64,000 nt of DNA from Oasisia sp. SBJ-2009 (lineage: Eukaryota; Annelida; Polychaeta; Sabellida; Siboglinidae). Positions within the stretch are counted from its first letter, which is position 1. Every line of letters starts with the position of its first letter. The translations under genes and the position numbers were made by a program. The DNA is taken from positions 46,308,610 through 46,372,609 of the forward strand of contig OZ024856.1 of the NCBI GenBank assembly GCA_964017155.1. Direction: 5' to 3'. Below are positions 37,313 to 48,723 of the stretch, in pieces. A model generated the notes under the pieces. The model made no database searches. It was not told the DNA's origin and saw only the letters and a list, made by a program, of their open reading frames with translations.

Positions 37313-37661
37313 CCAATGTTACATTCACTGTTCACCATTATCCCAGACCAGGGTCAAACAAATTTTGACGAGTGAGTTTCTCCTCTAGACATTTGAACCC
37401 TTTACCTACTTGCACCAACCATTCACACAACAGTTGGCCCAGCCACAACAAACAATTAACCTAATCTTGAGGTAATTAACCTGCACATTTGGGGTGATTA
37501 AGCCATGCAACATTGTTCTGGTTCTTCAATCAGGGCACCATACAGTTCACCCTCCAGTGAACTATCGACTACTTGCTTTCACAAACACCAACAGCTCGTA
37601 ACAACACGCACAACTGAAACGTCTGCAGTATAAAAAGCAGTCACGAACACACAAGCGGGTG

Positions 37662-37705
37662 CCAGTTAGTGGCATCGCATGCACCAGTTAGTGGCATTGC
37701 ATGCA
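37662..37705. repeat. Perfect-spacing 22-bp tandem pair
   Basis: CCAGTTAGTGGCATYGCATGCA is repeated head to tail (37662-37683 and 37684-37705) with one mismatch. It begins 25 bp after a TATAAAAAG string (37629-37637). The position is suggestive of a core promoter with a downstream repeat, but no gene with a credible frame follows on the plus strand. Confidence 0.65.
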
Positions 37706-38399
37706 CTAGCGCCTGTCAATATAACCGTCCGACACAAAGCTACAACAATTTCCACATTCCGACAAAACAGTCATTTATGTTCTCCGATGTCCACGCGAAC
37801 AGGGCACAACTAAAATACTGGGCTAGATGCAATCGAACCCTGCCAGGAGAGGCAGACTTCACTGTCCCAGCCCACCGACGAACTGGCAACATAACACAAT
37901 GAAAAAATGGCGCACGTACATGTTTGCAAAGGCAACAATTTGTAACCGGATGCCTGATCAGATCTACGGCAAACAAGATCACCACGAGAACAGACTGAAC
38001 CCCGTAAACACGGAACAATGAACAGATTCGCCTACAACGTTTCAAAAACCATTCAACGAGTCGTTTACCTCCCAAGAGACTACAATAAAATGTTATTCTA
38101 AGAATTTTTCGCCCGGCCCATCAGCTGTAGTTTTAACACTGCATTACGTGTTTCAAAAAATAAATATACACTCATTATTATCAGATTAAGATTGTTTACA
38201 ACTTTGAAGAAAGATCAAATTGCCTTGGAGAGAGCAGAAGAACAAAGACACTGCAAGCAATACTGTCTGAAAAACTGTACTTGCAAAACCAGCTAATGGA
38301 GAAGGTTCATTAAATGGAGATCTAAGTGGAAGATTTGAGTAAAAAGTAAACTTCTAAGTTCTTACAAAGAGCAGCATTCAGTGCTTACACTTTACTCCC
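37706..38399. other. Noncoding stretch, no confirmed gene
   Basis: Overlapping frames on both strands (77 and 111 codons) lie at 37669-38075. None shows a known domain, and they compete with each other. No splice pair could be established. Confidence 0.4.
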
Positions 38400-38660
38400 T
38401 GGCAGATATGGTAAATCAAAAACCATCTTGACTTCTCCAGGAAGCATTCAGTCACTCTGGAATCAATGTGCAAAGACTAGTCACGCACAAATATCCACTA
38501 CTCTCTATAGCCAGGTATTCGTTCATGCTACTGAGTGATCTGGAGCGATATAGAGTGAACAAACTTGCACAAGGTTTGACACAACAACACAGGATTTGAA
38601 CCCATAACTGACAGCCTGATACTCTAAAGGCACATCTGTGCGGACAACAAACTCATCCAA
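38400..38660 (-). mobile_element. tRNA-derived SINE, degenerate copy
   Basis: On the minus strand a tRNA-like head contains TTTAGAGTATCAGGCTGTCA followed by the B-box GGGTTCAAATCC. It runs into a body that includes CTCTATATCGCTCCAGATCA and a CTCAGTAGCATGAACGAATACC-like stretch, an arrangement common in invertebrate SINEs transcribed by RNA polymerase III from an internal A/B-box promoter. The exact 3' end is uncertain. A weak A-box and other changes show that it is an old copy. The A/B-box head is seen; the boundaries are inferred. Confidence 0.6.
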
Positions 38661-40555
38661 CGGCTGCCCACAATAAAACCTGGACGGCCCCGACTTTGCG
38701 GGACAGCTTTTTTTCACATCTCGCGTGCCCGTGCCCGCATCATTGTCGAGAACACAATTACACGGTGCATTATACTTAATTACATCAGGATGCAGCAAGT
38801 AATTTGCAACCCAAAGCTCGCGTTAGAAGACCACCCCAGACCTTGAGCGCATGGTGTCAGATTGACGCTATCACACCGAGGAAGACTAAAAAAACATGCT
38901 AGGTCTGTACACAGACTTGCGTATTCAAACCGGTTTCCGTCGCATGTTTTTACTGGCAAAATGTCCGCAATAAACCTCTGGATGCTCCATTGATGGCCAA
39001 TGGGGGCTGAGTTAAATGATTGGGTGCAACGTTGCGGCCAGAAATGTTCACGACCATCGGCAAATGAGACGGTCAACCAAGATAAGAATGTGTCAACTCT
39101 TGAACGGAGATAAACCCAGGACACTTGACTGCACGGCTTTATTTGACGGACTCAAGCGGCCAATGGGTGCAATGTGTTTGACAGTCCTCAGCGTACAACG
39201 TCATCGATCTGACAGACAGACTACACTAGCATTAGCGGCTGCTCGTAAACCACTATTTGCTGCTCAGTAGTGCAATAAAAGCTTTTGTAATATCAACACA
39301 ACACGGATATTACAATATCACAGACACACATACAGATATTGATATTTGTTTGCCCCAATATTATTAATATTTACAGGATATCATTGATATTATATTTTAT
39401 GGGTGAACTAGTTTTATTTTACCACATTAAGCATAGTTCATCTATTTAAGGTTATTTGACCAAAATAATTTTAAAAACTTACTTATTTAAACAAGTGGGT
39501 CTAAAATAAGCGTCATTAATCAACGTCGTATGGTATTAATTACTAACGTAGCTGTTTTAACAAGCAGGTGGCAAAAGCACAACAGAAAGTGTCAGAAAAA
39601 GTACACAGCCTGGTACACTCATACGTGGATTGTTTAGAACATGACTCACAGCTCGAAGTCAAATAAGAACAACCTCACTTCTAATCCACACCCGCCTTCT
39701 ACTGATATTTCACAGCAAATAAAGGCACTTCGCGCGACCAAAAGAAACCCACCAATCATCTAAACCACTCAAGCATGACCACTACTCAGGCATCTGATGT
39801 TTTCATTCAGCGCGTATCGCATCGAAATTTCCGGCCGCGCGAAAATCATCGGCCACCATATGCAATCGCACGTTTTCATCTCGAAGAAACTCGCCGGGCC
39901 TTATAAAACAGCTGCTATCGCGCTCGTAAACTGTGGATAGGTCCGTAATGGCCCAATCAGTGACACCGTGATCTATCGGACGGCCATACAGACCATGGCA
40001 AATAAACACAGGTAGTGGGTGGAACACAGTGGCTATCAATCTACACAACTATCTCTCCGTCAATCACCCAGACAGTCACGTTAACCTCTGTAGTTGTATA
40101 ACAAACAACCCTATTGTCACAACCGTGACTTCTGACCACAAGGTAAATAAACCTGATAATTACGTGACATATTATTTGCACTTTATGTGCCAATCTCGGT
40201 CTGCGTTGGCCGGTGGAGTTGGCAGCCGAAGCAGTGAATGTGAACTACCTGGCAGCAGGCTGAGTATACTCACAGGTGGGTGGCTGGTTACTACTACAAG
40301 ATAAACACGCTTGCACGCACGGCTGTCACATGAATGCACACATTGGTTACGTCTGCAGAAGTAGTTCATCCACCTGCTAAATTCTCCTCCAAGCCACATC
40401 TGGCATACATAACAAATAGCTACGTTTCATCCCAATAAAATAATTCTTTCAGCAGCACGTACAATCGCAACAAGTAAAATCTACATGTAATGTTAAATGT
40501 GGCCATAAAAATGGTCAATCATCACTATCATAACTATTGTCAATCACCTGCACCA
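38661..40555. other. Noncoding stretch, no gene seen
   Basis: No supported gene. GATATT-rich AT sequence lies at about 39288-39400. A frame of 114 codons (38780-39124, minus) has no recognisable domain. Confidence 0.4.
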
Positions 40556-40738
40556 TCACTACCACCACCACCACCACCACCACCACCACCACCACCACCC
40601 CCACCACCCCCACCACCACCACCACCACCACCACCACCACCACAACCACCACCACCACCACCACCACCACCACCACCACCACCACCACCACCACCACCAC
40701 CACCACCACCACCACCACCACCACCACCACCACCACCT
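40556..40738. repeat. (CAC)n trinucleotide array
   Basis: About 60 CAC/CCA triplets with a few CCC and CAA interruptions. All three forward frames and one reverse frame stay open (poly-Pro, poly-Thr, poly-His, poly-Val), which is a property of the array and not evidence for a gene. No splice signals or coding flanks accompany it. Confidence 0.97.
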
Positions 40739-43700
40739 TCACCAGATCATATATTACTTTGAAGTTTGACATTAAATTTGCTACAAAGATAGTCTTAGAT
40801 ACACTACACGTTGACCTCACAAATGTCACCAACAGTAGCCAATGAACATCACTGAATCCAATCAGGACCATTACAGAATATCCAGCTAATTGTTATTTTG
40901 GCACAAGCAGTTAGTTCAGCCTGTCTACTGGAGCTCTGTTTACACTGGAGACAACTTGGCAGTAGGAGCAATCAGACTGGACATGAACCGACTAATCTCC
41001 TGGGCTCCAGCACTGCTAATGGGTCCTCTACTGTAGACAGCTCCACACATGTGTACAGCACTCCCCATCTGGGGGATTCTTAATCACTCCACTAATTAAG
41101 CAAACTCTTATCTGCATGAGCGCTTGGCTGCAATACACACAGGCTAGCCGCTATGATGACCTGATGAATTCCTAGTTGACCACTTAGCTGCTAAATAAGC
41201 TATTCATTTAGATAATCACCCAGCAATCACAGAATAGGGGGTGATATGGTCAGTTCTGTAAAAACAATATATTTGTTAATTACATAGGGGGCACCCAGTT
41301 ACCCCAATTCGCCTGTTGCCGCTCAATTCTGCAGTGTGTTCTCCAATATATCTACATTAATTACTTGCGGAAATATGCAGATATGAATAATTTAAACCTG
41401 TGTCGTTTTGACAGATGCCCACGGCCATTTCTCACCCAAACTGCCAACATATGGACGCCTTTTGTCGAGCATGTTCGTTGTATAATTGATATGTTCACAA
41501 CCTTACCTACATGTTAGTCAATTATGCAAGAGTTTCACACGAGGACATTTGTTAGCGATGTTGTTTTGCTTCACTGTCTTGAAGGAATGTCCAGCACCCA
41601 TACGGAACTGGTCACTGTATGACAAATGGACAACACTTGAATCCAGCCACAACAACAACAGCCATGTTACCGCCAGGAAAAGTACTTAAGGCATCCGCAA
41701 ACGACATGCCTAAATAAACATCTCTCTAAAAGTACATGGTTCAAAGAAGGACAAAATCTTGGCCGTAATCCGCTCGGTGTCCTTGTCTACAAGAACTTGA
41801 AAACAAACCATTCACGACATCAGGAATTAAGTATCTGATTCCGAATCGCAAGAATAGTTGTCGTGGTTTTCTAGGTTTAAGCATGTCAATGCCCTGAGTT
41901 TCATTGACCAGAGCTCGGCTCATTCAACTAAACCTGAAGAGAGGGGATTATACTTATTTCAATACACCAGAAATACAACCCGTACTGTGAATACATTGTA
42001 AATAAACATGAAACCAACGGGGACTACCTAGGTGGTGGGAATAAACACACATGGCACCTGTAGGCGTATTTCTTTTATGATAGTAATTTACATGTCCTCA
42101 TGCACAGGCACGTGTTGTCTGTGGTCTACCAATGCACTCATTTATTATTCTTGCATAATCATAATGATAATTAATATCCAAGTGCTTCGCAATAAAACAA
42201 CCCTACTGCTGTTGTTGAGTTGGCAATTCAGCGCTAAACATGCATCATTGTAAGGTAGACACTGATCATTACAATCTGCTGCTAAAGTCTTAAATTCACA
42301 AAACAAAGCCCAGCAAACAAGAGACCATTTCTGAACCAGTTGGCACGTGTCATACTGGTTCATAATTGGTACCGCTCCAGCAGTACGTGTTTTCATGTGT
42401 TTTCACGCAAATACACGTGTTCTGCGTGTTGTCACAAGTTTTGAATGAGTTTGACACGAGTCGTACTGGGTCATCACGTTTAAAACTCGTGATTTCACGG
42501 TAAACGCATGTCGACACACCAAATTTGTTCACAGAATCTGGTAAATTCACATACGGAAACACGTGAATTGAGCCAGTTGAACTCATGAATTCACTTACAG
42601 CACATGCAAAATCATGGGACGTTGTTTGCTGGGAGGTTATTCCTCATTCGGACATGAGATGCCAAGTAGAATGCCGTCTTTTTCCTCTGGAAGTTGGGTC
42701 CTGCACTCAGACAGGATGCAACGACACAGACAATACAACAACGGGCGAACCGAAAGATGGACTTGATAAACGCTAAACAAACACATGCTCCAGTAATCAC
42801 CGCCCGAGTATCTCAGTAATGATGTCTTTGTGGCACAAGATGCCATTTTGCCGCACGTGTGGGTGGGCTTTGTCACTCGTCACACAGACTGAAAGGACAA
42901 GGTGGCTTAAATACTAACACTCCCGAGCTGTTTTCAAAACAAGCTTATCGGCCATGTTTCGGTGAACGACGCAAACAAATAACATCCAATGATGAGAAAG
43001 TAAGCAAAAAATCATAAAAAGCAAACTCCATCGGCGGAACCTTATTCCTTTGCACCAAACAGGTTCACTAAGGGGGAAGATTCATCATCATCACGTTGAT
43101 GAATCGGCAGGAAAAACGCAGCAAATTTGTTACCGACGCTGGCATGTCTACTACGAGATCACTTATTTACCACCGCATGAGGTGATTTAATCAGTTAATT
43201 CAAATCAGTCACGGCCAATAAATTGGATTAGTGGTGTATCTGCCAACGTTTCTGGCACTAGAAAACCCACAGGGGAGACAAAGCACCGGAGCGATGTCTG
43301 CCTCCACGTACTATAGTAGCATCGTCAGGACGTAGACCCGCGCCGAACAATTGCGGCCCGTTACGCCGACGACGATCGACGTAGTAGAAAATCGTTGGCA
43401 GCGAAAACAAAGGCAAAATATGCATTCACGGTAAATCGCAGCCGGATCCAGCGCCGATACAACCCATTTGTCAGCGGCTGCGGTGAATGGCCGCCTTGAC
43501 AGGGGAGATCCTGTCAAACCTGTCACTGCAAGTGACGTGCGGTTATATCGCCGTCGCATCTACTGTCATATTTCTGACTCACAAATGTGAAACGCTCTAA
43601 TATTCATGATCACACCCGGAGCGCCGCGCTTTTAATTTCACAATGCGTTTGCACCTGGTTGATTAATTCCACCTAAAAGATCAAAGAGGCCGAGTTGGAC

Positions 43701-44100
43701 GGGGCAGAACGCGACGACAATGTCGAGGCTTTTAGTATACTTCCGCAGATTGGACGTAATTGTTTGCAATTATTCTCACTAGATGGCCATTTAGACAACG
43801 AAGATGGGGCTATTTTAAGCGAATCATCAATTAACTGCATGCAATTGTAATCGCCGGATACCCCGCCAGCAAGCATTTAGTTTTTAATCCACCGGACAGA
43901 TACTGTCGTCATAATCATAATGACTAAATCTTCCCTGTTCAGGCATTGTTTAAAGAAAAACATCGGATTAGAGTTGACATTGTCACTGAAACTGAAGTGT
44001 CAGTAAATGTACTATCCAAGACTGGAATGTTGACCTAAATTGGTCAGTAGATCTTAATTGGTCAACAGAGATTCAGATCTGTAGTGAATGTCCCACCGGT
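40739..44100. other. Noncoding stretch with candidate conserved segments
   Basis: No supported gene. Segments 41070-41260 and 43060-43900 are complex and rich in TAATTA/TTAATC cores. The second includes AACAAAGGCAAAATATGCAT (43407-43426), which places a Sox-type core six bases before a POU-type octamer-like core. Frames up to 83 codons are unrecognised. Confidence 0.35.
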
Positions 44101-44132
44101 TGGGGGGGGGTGAAGGCAGGTGAGGGGGGGGG
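44101..44132 (+). repeat. Two long G runs (possible G-quadruplex)
   Basis: Ten G and eleven-to-twelve G occur within about 32 bp, separated by TGAAGGCAGGTGA. Runs of this length can form a G-quadruplex on the plus strand. They also tend to be copy-number unstable. No gene is linked to them. Confidence 0.6.
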
Positions 44133-47100
44133 GGTGCCTGACCAGAATAACCGGATATCATACCATTAAACCTATCAGGACTTCCTGCAAGTTTGGGTGG
44201 TCTTTGCGTGGTTGACTGACCACAATTAAGATCAATATTCACCACTGGCCGACCCTGGACAGTCAGCAGGTGCTGACCGCTTCACCCTGTAAGGAAACCT
44301 CCCTCCTGCTGACAAACAGGACAAGGGGGGATGTTACGGACACCCTGTCAGATTTATTGGGTTTCTCTGGTGATTCCTGTGACACAGCCCTCCCTGGGGC
44401 AATTACCCCTTGATACAGCAGCTGAGTTATGGTGAAGGTCATGACCTCTCCAGCCACCCTGAGTGGTAAGGGGGATTTTCCCAGGGGTCCGAGACCCCTT
44501 TTTCAACTTCCAAAATGTATTAGAGCTGCCCTCTTGAATTGCATAATTACGGCTTCAGATGGTGAAAATACTGGAATTTTGACTGCAGCGCGTTATTTGC
44601 CGGGAATCGAAAAAATTCACGTTTCTGCGGCCTGTCCCTTCCCTCCCAGTAGCCTCTCCCAGTTCCACAACTGGTCCCTTCCGGGGCCTGTCCCCTTCAG
44701 CCGACACCCAATCAATCAAACCACCATCTCCAACTGAGGGAAGACGACTCATTAAACCTCGATGGGCGCACATACGAGATGCAAACCGGATTTGCCATAA
44801 CTGTGCGGCCAGATAATTCCCCCTCCCCCCTCCACGGACGACAATGCTCGCGCCGGCGTTCATCGATCAATCGGCCGCCTGCCACAATCTGCCGAGCCGA
44901 GCTCACGCCAATTAAGTTGCAAGGGACCTGATAAAAAAAACCAATTACTTCTGTAGCGGCGGCGAGAACTAAATCGGATGTTAGGGGCAATTTACGCCGG
45001 CTTTATCCAAGAAGGAACTGGTTGTGATAATTTAAAATAACGCTGTCTCTTTAAGTCCGATGGCCCTGAGGTTTGACGCGGGTCCCCGCGGTATTGCCGT
45101 GATGTGTTCGATGGCGACGGGAGGTGGTTTTGATGCTCGATAAAGACGCACGCGATCGACCATCTGCTACAAAGTGTCAATGGAAACCTAAATACGGTGG
45201 AAGCAGCTTACTACGCTGAGCACAATAACATCTGTGTCATTCACTTTTATGCACTTGTCAGCTTAAATTTATACAAACGGTATTTGACCACAGCCCGTTT
45301 GACCTACGACAATGGCGAAACCACAGCCAGTGTAACTGTTAGCAAACATAAAGATCTAATTTGTTTGCACGATAAGACAGCCATTCAAAGATATATACCT
45401 CGTCAATATTGACCATTCAACGTCCACAGCTTTGATGGGATTACGGTAAGTGGCTCGGTTGAGAAGAACGCGGGATCATTTATTGCTTCAAAGGGATCCT
45501 TAATTGTCCACTTGTGAAATCATGTCGATCCTATCATATATATGGCATTAGTAGCAGCTAATTTGAAGCCTTGTATCGTAACAGCTGCAGATGTCAGACT
45601 GGTACATCAATGTATTGCAAACAATCAAAGATGGCCGACCAGACAGTTTAAAGCAAAAACTGTATAAAGCATAAACAGAGACCTTTGTGTTAACATTGTT
45701 ATTTCAAAGATAATTATGGAAAAACTTACTACATATACACATGTCATTTATAACAGTTTTTCTATGACGATAAACCAACAGTACGTACCTCCGACATATA
45801 ACACCACACAGAGAAATAGACCTTGTATCACAACTAATTTAGACCGAGTTCATACCCAAATAGCGAACATAATTACTACCCTACGCACGCCGCCTTAAAA
45901 AAGAAAATCCCTTCAGGAAAAACGTCCAAAATACCAACATTACTGAACCGTTTCTAAAGACCATTAACACAGGTGCACCTGTATAATTTCTTCATTCAGA
46001 AACCCAACACCTGTGAATCCACGCTCCGTGTGGCATCCATTGACACTGCACTGAAAACAAAGGACGCGTTTATCTTACGCCAACGCAGGGCTATTTCAGG
46101 GGATGGAGTGTGGTATCCCCTTCCCCAGAACAAGCCAAGAGACAAGGGAAGTGGGAAGACGATAGCCCCGGCCTGGGACAGATGTGGGGTGAAGGAAAGG
46201 AAGAAGGCATCATCGCTACTCCCGGCAAGTGTGTCTGGCATTCCTGACCGCAGTCCAGGAAATGTCATCTCTCAGATGTGAAGATTCCCGCTGAAAGACG
46301 TCTAGCAGATATGAAAGGAATAACGCTGAGGAAGGGGGGAGGCAAGGGTTGGGGTGGATGTAAGAAGGCAAAGTGATTTATGCTGAACAAAAGACACAGA
46401 AATTGTAACGAAGTTCTAAGAAATAGTTTTACCAAAAAAGGAAATGTTTCACAACACAAGACAGAGCTCGCAAGATGCCATAGAAGATCAAAGAGAGAGT
46501 TCACACAATGGTAACCTGAAACCACTACTTGTAAATGTATACATTTGACCAAAAAAAACCAGTTTTCACATGGCAGATGACTTATGCTCCTATTTCAGGA
46601 AAACTATGCACACTGATTTGAATTTCTAATGACACAATTACTGACTATGTATTTGGAAGGACAATTATCACTTGTTCAGTTAATAAAACCGCAAAACAGG
46701 GGTCTAGCTAGCATACTAAAAAAACAATTACAAAAAAAACATGTACTTTACTGAAGTGGAAAATTTGACAATGTCTCCCTTCGTCATATTCACTGAAGTG
46801 TGAAACAGCAGCAAAGATGAAACGAAATGTGCAAAGGATGATTATGGATTGCCTCTTTCGCTGCTGCCGATCAAACAAAATTAATTACATGTCATCGATA
46901 AAAAATGCACTTGTCCGTTAAACGTGTCTATAAACGACACCGAAATAATAAATCAAATTCAGCGATTTATCATCTTAGACAGCGATTTTGTGCCTGAAAC
47001 ACTCCAGACAGCCTCCTTCCTGTGATGGTTCATTAGAGTCTAGCTCTCCCAGGGTGGAGGGACATAATGACATAGGTCTGATATCTCGCTTGCCATATTT

Positions 47101-47348
47101 TTCTCGCCAGGTGTTCCACTCAGGCCTCCTACCCCCAAGTAGGGGGCTTCGCACCCCCTACTGCAGACACAACGGGCGGCCATCCCGTTGCAATATAAAG
47201 CGTCAAGTAGACTCCTCTCCTGTTGTTAATGTTTTTATTCAATTACACTGTTGTGAGTGCGAGAACGGTGGTAAATCAGAACACCCTGGTAGCAGGGTGG
47301 AACGAAAAGCTTGCCAGGCCATTGTTATGTCATGATAAGATGTGAGTA
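44133..47348. other. Noncoding stretch, no confirmed gene
   Basis: Short frames on both strands at 44429-44990 and 45973-46552 lack domains. The segment 44740-45130 is CpG-rich with an AATTAAG/CAATTAC pair and could be regulatory. A perfect 14-bp palindrome, ACAGGTGCACCTGT (45969-45982), joins two Snail-type E-boxes (CAGGTG and CACCTG). Confidence 0.4.
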
Positions 47349-48723
47349 CAGCAGTACCTCCGTTCAACGGACCCTCTGATGAGTGGACACCTGCTATGTC
47401 GGGACACTATCTCAATGTACGGACTACTCTACCATGTTAATGTCCCTCTGATGAGTGGACACCTGCTGGACGCGGACAGCGGACAAGATATTTTGGTTTT
47501 CATTCCCTGCTAAGGCGGACATCAAGCACTAATTAACAACAAATCGGTCGAAATATTTTATTTACAAAATGGCGGCGGACACCCGGCGGACAGAGCATCA
47601 AATCTTCCCATTTTCAATGAACCAACAACAAACAAATTCTGTCTAATTTACCCAACTGGGAGTGGATAACTGGTTTTATTTATGGCTGGCTATTGTCTTG
47701 TGTGTGTTTCTGTGTCACCGGACAATGGGAAAGCCTGTTAACTAATTGCAATCGAGTCTGCAGGCTGAGCTAATGCTCACAGACACTGGCGCCGGCAGCG
47801 CCGACAACAAACTAAACAATGCCCTGAATTGGAGTTATTTAAATAACTTCTTACTTAGATGACTGAGCATTGAAAGCAGTCTAATAAATACCTACCCTAG
47901 GTGCAATGCATACCCCTTCCCTTGCCTGTCGTTAACATTGTTTATAAGCTTTATTGGAGCTCCCGCGAACAGCTTCGATACCCTATTATCGCCCATCGCA
48001 TACGTTCCAATCTTGTAGAACGAAGTGCAATCCATTCACATCTATCCAAATAATGTCCATCCACGCATCTACACTACATCTGTATGTTTTTTAATGTATG
48101 TACTTTTTGGCTAAGCATTATTATTTGAGTATATTAGACATGTAAATGAAAAACATGTTCTTGTTATTATCAACAGATGAACGCATGCTGATTTAAATAT
48201 CTCCCATCATACCTCTGTCACCATGGCTTAGTTTGGCTCATAAAAAATAAATGCTGTGTTCAAGTTTTACATGTAAAGATTATGTTAGTTGTGTAATAAA
48301 ATATCATATAGATGCTGCTGCTTTTCATGCAAGATATTCTTTGCAACGTATGATAGTTATCAGAAGTTGAAAAAAAATAATATGCTAATGTTATATCTAG
48401 AACTCAAGTAAATTACTGAACATTATTTAGTGATCTATAACCATGTCTTCTTTTTAAAACAACAAACTGGAACATACATTTTTATATGAGATTAACATGG
48501 ATTTTGTTTGTTAATGTCGTTTTCCTTTTTTGTAACATTATTCACATTTATGGTTTAAAACTTCTCTGTCATAAGTCATAAATTGTGTGCACACACCGCA
48601 AAATTGGCGTCTAGAGCCAAAAACAGCGACTCAAGAATTCTGTCCCTCTGATGAGGGGACACCTGCAATGTAGGGACACTTTTGCTTGGATACAGGAGTG
48701 TCCGCTAAAGAGAGGGACTGCTG
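47349..48723. mobile_element. Non-autonomous pogo/Tigger-like DNA transposon, 1375 bp
   Basis: The left end reads CAGCAGTACCTCCGTTCAAC then GGAC. The right end on the other strand reads CAGCAGTCCCTCTCTTTAGC then GGAC. TA stands on both sides (47347-47348 and 48724-48725), the target duplication of Tc1/mariner/pogo elements. A 24-bp motif CCCTCTGATGAGTGGACACC + TGCT is present twice near the left end (47372-47395 and 47444-47467) and once, slightly altered, near the right (48644-48666). The interior is AT-rich, has no transposase frame (no DDE or CENP-B-like domain), and so must be moved in trans. Assignment is from terminal pattern and TA only. Confidence 0.85.

Noticed and set aside
40490..40871. 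Poly-Pro, poly-Thr and poly-Val frames
   Set aside because: All come from the CAC triplet array, which is open in several frames at once.
47372..47467. CTGATGAG strings resembling a hammerhead ribozyme core
   Set aside because: The matching GAAA segment and stem arrangement are missing; the strings belong to subterminal repeats of a pogo/Tigger-like element.
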